Origin: Acidobacteriota bacterium
GTDB taxonomy: Bacteria; Acidobacteriota; Vicinamibacteria; Vicinamibacterales; SCN-69-37
Assembly: GCA_020853395.1 (NCBI GenBank)
Contig: JADYYY010000007.1
Span: forward strand, 1 to 64,000
Reading direction: 5' to 3'
Length of the DNA: 64,000 nucleotides
Shown here: one piece after another, positions 59,203 through 64,000 of the stretch
How the letters are laid out: each line of letters opens with the position of its first letter
How positions within the stretch are numbered: the stretch's first letter is position 1
Position numbers and translations under genes: made by a program
Notes under the pieces: model-generated
What the model saw: the letters and a program-made list of their open reading frames with translations, nothing else
The model's database searches: none
Told to the model about the DNA's origin: nothing

Positions 59203-60161
59203 GCCGGCGTCAGCGCCCGCACGATCGCGGGCACGACCTCGAAGAGATCGCCGACGATGCCGTAGTCGGCGACCTCGAAGATGGGCGCCTGAGGATCCTT
59301 GTTGATGGCGACGACCGTCCTCGCGCCGCGCATGCCCACGATGTGCTGGATGGCGCCCGAGATGCCCACCGCGACGTACAGCCGCGGCGCGACGGTCTGG
59401 CCCGAGCTGCCGACCTGACGATCCATCGGCAGCCAGCCGGCGTCGCAGATCGGTCGCGAGGCGGCCATCTCGGCGCCGAGCGCGGCGGCGAGCTTCTCCA
59501 CGACCTCGAGCTGCTCCCGGGCTTTGATCCCACGCCCCACCGCCACGATCCGATCGGCCCGCGACAGGTCGACCGCCGACGTCGCTTCCCTGAATCGTGG
59601 TTCCGGGCGCTGGCGCACCTGCTGGACGTCGACCGCCGCCATTTCACGCCGCACCGGAACCGGATGCAGCGCCCGCCCCACGTCGTCTCGGCTGAAGGCG
59701 CCGAGCTGCACGGTCGCGAAGTACGGCGGATCACCGGCGATCACGATCTCAGCAGCGAGCTTCCCGCCGAACACGGGGCGCGACAGCACCACGCGGTCGC
59801 CCTCCCGCCCGATCGCCGTGCAGCCCGTCGCCAGCCCCCGGCGCAGGCGCGCGGCGAGCGCCGGCACGTAATCGCGCGCCTGGTACGTGTGGGCCGCGAC
59901 GACCCAGACGGGACGTTGGGTCGCGACGAACGCCGCCAGCGCCGCGACGTGGGCGTCCGGCGTGTAGGAGACGAGCGCGTCGTGCTCGAGCGCGACGAGC
60001 TCGGCGACGTCGGCGTTGGCGAGCGGTTCGAGCGCGCCGACCACGTCGGCGCCTGGCAGGACGACCGTCACGGGCTGACGCATCTGCCGCGCTGCCACGA
60101 CCGCCTCCAGCGACGCCGGGGCCAATCCCGACGGCCCGAGCTCCGCAATCGCGAGCACCAT
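59199..60161 (-). CDS. etfA: Electron transfer flavoprotein alpha subunit
   Basis: EtfA binds the FAD of ETF and hands electrons to ETF-QO. The 320-residue protein has an N-terminal ETF domain ([18 protein letters not shown]) and the C-terminal FAD-binding signature [20 protein letters not shown] with [20 protein letters not shown]. It follows etfB by 11 bases and its stop overlaps the GTG of the TPR gene. The ETF-QO gene at 51090-52748 is its expected redox partner. Confidence 0.95.
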   Translation of the reverse strand: MVLAIAELGPSGLAPASLEAVVAARQMRQPVTVVLPGADVVGALEPLANADVAELVALEHDALVSYTPDAHVAALAAFVATQRPVWVVAAHTYQARDYVPALAARLRRGLATGCTAIGREGDRVVLSRPVFGGKLAAEIVIAGDPPYFATVQLGAFSRDDVGRALHPVPVRREMAAVDVQQVRQRPEPRFREATSAVDLSRADRIVAVGRGIKAREQLEVVEKLAAALGAEMAASRPICDAGWLPMDRQVGSSGQTVAPRLYVAVGISGAIQHIVGMRGARTVVAINKDPQAPIFEVADYGIVGDLFEVVPAIVRALTPA

Positions 60162-60172
60162 GCCCAGGGCCC

Positions 60173-60934
60173 TCAGAGGACGCCGGCCTCGTCGCGCAGC
60201 CGCTGCACCAGCTCTGAAGCGATCTGGTCGGGCGCCCCCTGCAGCATGGCGGTGCGGCGGCGCGCGGGCGGCGGCACCAGACGGCGAATCTGCACGACGG
60301 GCGGGTTGCCGGCCGCTTCGTACGTGTGCAACGGTTTGGCGCGCGCCGCCATGATGCCTTTCAGCGTCGCGTAGCGCAGTTGGTTGATGCCGCTCTGCAT
60401 CGTCAACACCGCCGGGCGCGGCAGCGCCGTCCACTGGAACCAGCCGCCTTCGAGCTCGCGTTTCGCGCGCAGGCCGCCGTCGGGCACGAGGTCGACCGCC
60501 ACGACGATGGTCGCGTGCGGCAGACCGAGGAGCTCGGCGAGCACGACGCCGACCTGCCCGGACTCCTGATCGTGCGACTGCAGGCCCGTCAGCACGAGAT
60601 CGACGGGCTCGTCGCGGAGCGCGCCGGCGAGCGCGGTGGCGGTCTCGAGGGCGTCAGCTTGCGCCAGATGGTCGCCGGCGACGTGAATCGCACGATCCGC
60701 GCCGCGGGCGAGCGCCTCACGCAGGACTTGCACGACCCTGGCCGGACCTGCCGAGACGGCCACGACCTCGCCGCCCGTTCGATCGCGCAGCCGCAGCGCT
60801 TCCTCGAGCGCGTACGCGTCGGGCTCGTTCAGCTCCCAGGCGGCCTGATCCTCGCGAATCCATGTCTCCGCTTCGTTCACGCGGACGGGCCACTCGCGGG
60901 TCACGACCTGTTTGAGGCAGACGGCGATATGCAT
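60173..60934 (-). CDS. etfB: Electron transfer flavoprotein beta subunit
   Basis: EtfB pairs with EtfA and holds AMP or a second FAD in the ETF heterodimer. The 253-residue protein begins MHIAVCLKQVVTREW and shows the Etf-beta hallmarks LNEPDAYALEEALRLRD and LTGLQSHDQESGQVGVVLAE. It is first in the etfB-etfA-TPR-VWFA run. Its ATG follows a nine-copy GGTCCYG array by seven bases and has no Shine-Dalgarno sequence. Confidence 0.95.
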   Translation of the reverse strand: MHIAVCLKQVVTREWPVRVNEAETWIREDQAAWELNEPDAYALEEALRLRDRTGGEVVAVSAGPARVVQVLREALARGADRAIHVAGDHLAQADALETATALAGALRDEPVDLVLTGLQSHDQESGQVGVVLAELLGLPHATIVVAVDLVPDGGLRAKRELEGGWFQWTALPRPAVLTMQSGINQLRYATLKGIMAARAKPLHTYEAAGNPPVVQIRRLVPPPARRRTAMLQGAPDQIASELVQRLRDEAGVL

Positions 60935-60941
60935 AAGAGAC

Positions 60942-61004
60942 GGTCCCGGGTCCCGGGTCCCGGGTCCTGGGTCCCGGGTCCTGGGTCCTGGGTCCTGGGT
61001 CCTT
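60942..61004. repeat. GGTCCYG heptamer tandem repeat, nine copies
   Basis: Nine contiguous 7-base units fill this stretch: GGTCCCG three times, then GGTCCTG and GGTCCCG alternating, then GGTCCTG three times and a final GGTCCTT. The array occupies most of the 94 bases between fabF and etfB. It is the same unit as at 14231-14264, and both arrays sit immediately upstream of a minus-strand gene. The block next to etfB is nearly uniform GGTCCCG and decays away from the gene. Confidence 0.95.
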
Positions 61005-61028
61005 GTGAGGCCGGCGGTGGCCTGACGC

Positions 61029-62276
61029 CTACTGGCCGTCCTCGTACCGTTTCAGCAACAGTGTGCCATTGGTGCCGCCGAAGCCGAACGAGTTCGACAA
61101 GGCGTACCGGATGGCCATCGTGCGACTGACGTGGGGGGCGTAGTCGAGATCGCACGCAGGATCTGGCTCGTCGAGGTTGATCGTCGGCGGAGCGATCTGG
61201 TGTTTGACGGCGAGCGCCGTGATGCCGGCTTCGAGGCCGCCGGCCGCGCCGAGCAGATGGCCGGTCATCGACTTGGTCGACGACATGACGAGCCGGTACG
61301 CGTGCTCGCCGAACGTCGTCTTGACCGCCAGCGTCTCGGTCGGATCGTTGATGGGCGTGGAGGTGCCGTGCGCGTTGATGTAGTCGATCTCGTCCGGCTG
61401 GACGCCGGCCTTGCGGAGCGCCATCCGCATCGACCGCACGGCGCCGTTGGCGTCTGGCGGCTGACCGGTGAGGTGGAACGCGTCGGCCGAGAGCCCGTAG
61501 CCCGCGATCTCGGCATAGATGGGCGCGCCGCGGCGGCGCGCGGTCTCCAGCTCCTCGAGCACGAGCATGCCGGCGCCCTCGCCGATGATGAAGCCGTCGC
61601 GGTCCTTGTCGAACGGCCGGCTCGCCCTCGCGGGCTCGTCGTTGCGCGTGGAGAGCGCCCGCATCGAGGCGAACCCACCGACCCCCATCGGGGTGATCGA
61701 CGCCTCGGATCCGCCGGCGATCATGATGTCGGCGTCGCCGCGGCGGATGATCTCGAACGACTCGCCGATCGCGTGCGCCGACGCCGTGCAGGCCGTGCAG
61801 GTCGCGAGGTTCGGCCCGCGCGCGCCGAGACGAATCGACACCTGACCGGCGGCCAGGTTGATGATCGACGCCGGGATGAAGAACGGCGAGATCCGGCGGG
61901 GCCCGCCCTTCAGCAGCTCGCTGTGCTCGCGCTCGATGGTGCTGAACCCGCCGATGCCCGAGGCGATGAACACCCCGACCTCGTCGGCGATGTCCGGCGT
62001 CACCCGCAGCCGCGCGTCGGCGACGGCGAAGTCCGCCGCCGCGATCGCGAACTGGATGAAGACGTCCATCTTCTTGACGTCCTTGCGATCCACGAACTGC
62101 AGCGGATCGAAGCCCTTGACTTCGCCCGCGATCCGCGCCGAGAAGTCCGACGCGTCGAAATGGGTGATCGGCCCGATGCCGCTCCGGCCCGCGCAGAGCG
62201 CGTCCCAGGTTGCCTGCGTTCCGAGGCCGACGGACGACAGCAGTCCGACCCCGGTCACCACCACTCGGCGCGACAC
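61029..62276 (-). CDS. fabF: 3-oxoacyl-ACP synthase II
   Basis: FabF condenses acyl-ACP with malonyl-ACP in chain elongation. The 415-residue thiolase-fold enzyme has the catalytic Cys in NLATCTACTASAHAIG, His in INAHGTSTPINDPTE, Lys in SSTKSMTGH, and the second His in GHLLGAAGGLEA. It starts with GTG 62276 thirteen bases after acpP. It is the last gene of the plsX-fabG-acpP-fabF cluster, with no fabD or fabH beside it. Confidence 0.97.
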   Translation of the reverse strand: MSRRVVVTGVGLLSSVGLGTQATWDALCAGRSGIGPITHFDASDFSARIAGEVKGFDPLQFVDRKDVKKMDVFIQFAIAAADFAVADARLRVTPDIADEVGVFIASGIGGFSTIEREHSELLKGGPRRISPFFIPASIINLAAGQVSIRLGARGPNLATCTACTASAHAIGESFEIIRRGDADIMIAGGSEASITPMGVGGFASMRALSTRNDEPARASRPFDKDRDGFIIGEGAGMLVLEELETARRRGAPIYAEIAGYGLSADAFHLTGQPPDANGAVRSMRMALRKAGVQPDEIDYINAHGTSTPINDPTETLAVKTTFGEHAYRLVMSSTKSMTGHLLGAAGGLEAGITALAVKHQIAPPTINLDEPDPACDLDYAPHVSRTMAIRYALSNSFGFGGTNGTLLLKRYEDGQ

Positions 62277-62289
62277 GTCGTCCGTATCC

Positions 62290-62529
62290 CTACTTCTTCT
62301 TGGCGTGGCCTTCGATGTACTCGATGGCTTCCTTCACGCGGGTGATCTTCTCGGCGTCCTCGTCGGGGATCTCGATCCCGAATTCCTCCTCGAACGCCAT
62401 GACGAGCTCCACGGTGTCGAGCGAGTCGGCCCCCAGATCGTCGACGAAGGACGCGTCCGGCGTCACTTCCTCCTCGTCCACTCCGAGCTGTTCGACGATG
62501 ATCTTCTTCACCTGATCCGCAACCGCCAT
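62290..62529 (-). CDS. acpP: Acyl carrier protein
   Basis: AcpP carries growing acyl chains on a 4'-phosphopantetheine arm. The 79-residue acidic protein has the attachment Ser in the conserved [23 protein letters not shown] 62529 has a strong GGAGG five bases upstream, the best ribosome binding site in this area, consistent with a highly expressed protein. It sits between fabG and fabF in the fatty-acid cluster. Confidence 0.98.
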   Translation of the reverse strand: MAVADQVKKIIVEQLGVDEEEVTPDASFVDDLGADSLDTVELVMAFEEEFGIEIPDEDAEKITRVKEAIEYIEGHAKKK

Positions 62530-62612
62530 TCAATCCTCCTGCATCGGCGCAGCCGAGGGCCCCGCCGTGGCTTCAGCCCGCTCGTCACGTGCGGGTCCGG
62601 CGCGCCGCCGCG

Positions 62613-63353
62613 CTACATGTACATGCCACCGTTGACCGCGAGCACGTGCCCCGTAATATACGCCGCCTCGTCCGAGGCAAGGAACACCACGGCGGCCGCG
62701 ACCTCTTCGGGCGTGCCCAGCCGCCTCGCGGGAATCCGCGACGCCCAGTCGGCCTGGGCCGCGCCGGAGATCGCCTTCGTCATGTCGGTGTCGATCAGTC
62801 CCGGAGCGACCGCGTTCACGGTGATATTACGCGACGCGACCTCCTGCGCCATCGCCTTGGTCAGGCCGATCAGGCCGGCTTTCGACGCGGCGTAGTTCGC
62901 CTGTCCGGCATTGCCGGACTGCCCCACGACCGACGTCACGTTGACGATGCGCCCGTAGCGCTGCTTGACCATCGGCTTCAGGACGGCCTGCGAGCACGCG
63001 AACGCGGCCGTCAGGTTGGTCGCCAGCACCGCGTCCCAGTCGTCGCGCTTCATCCGCAGCATCAGTTGGTCGCGCGTGATGCCGGCGTTGTTGACGAGCA
63101 CGTCGATCCGTTCGTGCCGGCTCACGATGTCGGCCACCAGGCGGCCGACGGCGTCGTCGTCGGTCACGTCGAGCGCCGCCGCGTCGGCGAGGCCGCCGGC
63201 CTCGCCGATCTCGGCGGCCACGGCGGCCGCGTGATCGCCGCGCGCCGCGGCGATCACGCGCGCCCCGCGCGCGGCGAACGCCCGCGCGATCGCGCGGCCG
63301 ATCCCGCGAGAGGCGCCGGTGACCAGCGCCACGCGTCCCGTCATCGTGCCCAT
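62613..63353 (-). CDS. fabG: 3-oxoacyl-ACP reductase
   Basis: FabG reduces 3-oxoacyl-ACP with NADPH. The 246-residue short-chain dehydrogenase has the Rossmann motif VALVTGASRGIGRAIARAF, NNAG at the core and the catalytic Ser-Tyr-Lys triad in NVTSVVGQSGNAGQ and ANYAASKAG. It ends HVLAVNGGMYM, typical for FabG. ATG 63353 is the likely start (a GTG precedes it). It follows plsX by 50 bases and precedes acpP by 83. Confidence 0.97.
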   Translation of the reverse strand: MGTMTGRVALVTGASRGIGRAIARAFAARGARVIAAARGDHAAAVAAEIGEAGGLADAAALDVTDDDAVGRLVADIVSRHERIDVLVNNAGITRDQLMLRMKRDDWDAVLATNLTAAFACSQAVLKPMVKQRYGRIVNVTSVVGQSGNAGQANYAASKAGLIGLTKAMAQEVASRNITVNAVAPGLIDTDMTKAISGAAQADWASRIPARRLGTPEEVAAAVVFLASDEAAYITGHVLAVNGGMYM

Positions 63354-63403
63354 CACAACCTGCCTACTTCAGCACACGGCGGCGACGCCGCGCAACCGCG
63401 CGC

Positions 63404-64000
63404 TCATCGCGCGCGCGCCGCCAGGTCGTCGCGCACGCGCGGCAGCACCCGCCCGGCGATCAGCCGCGCCGCCGTCGCGATCCCGCTCTCCACGGCGCGC
63501 GACGACGACCGGCCGTGTCCGATGAGCGTCAGCTCGCCGACGCCGAGCAGCAGCGCCGCGCCGTGCTCCGCGTAGTCGACGCGCTGGCGGAACCGCTGGA
63601 AGGCGCGCCGCGTGAGCAGCGCGCCGATCTGCGAGACGAGCGCGGCGCCCAGCTCTTCGCGCAGCATGACCTCCAGCGCCTCGACCAGGCCCTCGCCGAC
63701 CTTCAGCGTGATGTTGCCGGTGAAGCCATCGCAGACGGCGACGTCGGCCCGCCCCGTGAAGAGCTCCCGCGCTTCGAGGTTGCCGATGAAGTTGAGATCG
63801 GCCTCCTGCAGGCGCGCGTGCGCTTCGCGGATGAGGTCGTTGCCCTTGCCGGCCTCCTCGCCGATCGACAGCAGTCCGACGCGGGGCCGATCGGCCGTGA
63901 GCGTCACGGCGGCGTACGCCGCGCCGAGCCGGGCGAACGACACCAGGTGCTCGGGCCGGCACTCGAGGTTCGCGCCGGCGTCGAGCAGCACCGCCGCGCC
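63404..64000 (-). CDS. plsX: Phosphate acyltransferase PlsX (N-terminus outside window)
   Basis: PlsX makes acyl-phosphate from acyl-ACP for phospholipid synthesis. Only the C-terminal part, just under 200 residues, lies in the window, and the reading frame runs off the end at 64000. It includes LLDAGANLECRPEHLV, VGLLSIGEEAGKGND, FIGNLEARELF, and DVAVCDGFTGNITLKVGEG, all characteristic of PlsX. It is upstream of fabG with a 50-base gap, the first known gene of this fatty-acid cluster. Its start is not visible. Confidence 0.96.
   Translation of the reverse strand, partial: GAAVLLDAGANLECRPEHLVSFARLGAAYAAVTLTADRPRVGLLSIGEEAGKGNDLIREAHARLQEADLNFIGNLEARELFTGRADVAVCDGFTGNITLKVGEGLVEALEVMLREELGAALVSQIGALLTRRAFQRFRQRVDYAEHGAALLLGVGELTLIGHGRSSSRAVESGIATAARLIAGRVLPRVRDDLAARAR

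Overview
The window is very GC-rich, gene-dense chromosomal DNA from a diderm bacterium, most likely an Acidobacteriota member of the Vicinamibacteria type. This placement is inference from gene content: eukaryotic-like Ser/Thr kinases fused to TPR or PEGA modules, a VWFA-related secreted protein of a type abundant in Acidobacteria, a bacillithiol-synthesis gene (bshC), an LptE lipoprotein plus outer-membrane barrels, and frequent GTG/TTG starts. No 16S rRNA gene is present to confirm it. I see no phage, transposase, CRISPR array or plasmid function; this is core chromosome with scattered lineage-specific genes.

Layout. 1-300: tRNA-Cys(GCA) and tRNA-Gly(GCC), minus strand. 0.3-9 kb: YraN, a NYN/double-LOTUS RNA-binding protein, a GNAT enzyme, a kinase-FlgO-TPR protein, then a minus-strand block of glgC, an outer-membrane porin and a PstS-like binding protein, and a 4-TM holin-like protein. 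9-21 kb: a secreted protein, an MFS transporter separated from it by a long hairpin, an SGNH hydrolase, a SRPBCC protein, cysS, a small unknown protein, a GGTCCYG repeat tract, ribF, a PhnP-like hydrolase, mazG, comEC, a small outer-membrane barrel and arfB. 21-27.3 kb: a pseudokinase-PEGA protein followed on the same strand by carA and carB. 27.4-33 kb: bshC, argH and a class A penicillin-binding protein. 33-38.5 kb: a CIRCE-controlled hrcA-grpE-dnaJ-prmA heat-shock operon with no dnaK, inverted rsmE, and a kinase with a C-terminal zinc ribbon. 38.6-45 kb: ilvE, pilT-recX, alaS with an S4-domain gene, and rpsT. 45-49 kb: the conserved leuS-lptE-holA order. 49-61 kb: a decayed PadR regulator, an HDAC-like deacylase, a DUF374 acyltransferase, ETF:quinone oxidoreductase, the giant helicase Lhr, and an etfB-etfA-TPR-VWFA operon. 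61-64 kb: fatty-acid genes plsX (cut by the window edge)-fabG-acpP-fabF.

Functional themes. ETF (etfBA) and its quinone oxidoreductase lie within 10 kb and together pass electrons from acyl-CoA or other flavin dehydrogenases to quinone. The hrcA operon is under HrcA/CIRCE feedback. Many gene pairs overlap by 1-4 bases (ATGA, GTGA or TGATG junctions), pointing to translational coupling. Promoter-like extended -10 elements TGnTATACT precede hrcA and rpsT.

The least ordinary items are the predicted catalytically dead kinase-PEGA protein placed directly before carAB, the NYN-LOTUS-LOTUS protein, two intergenic tracts built from the same GGTCCYG heptamer in the same orientation upstream of genes, a 25-bp imperfect inverted repeat between convergent genes, a frameshifted PadR remnant, and an unannotated 55-codon reading frame after arfB. 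I did not find a clear new multi-gene system; the pseudokinase-carAB linkage is the nearest candidate.
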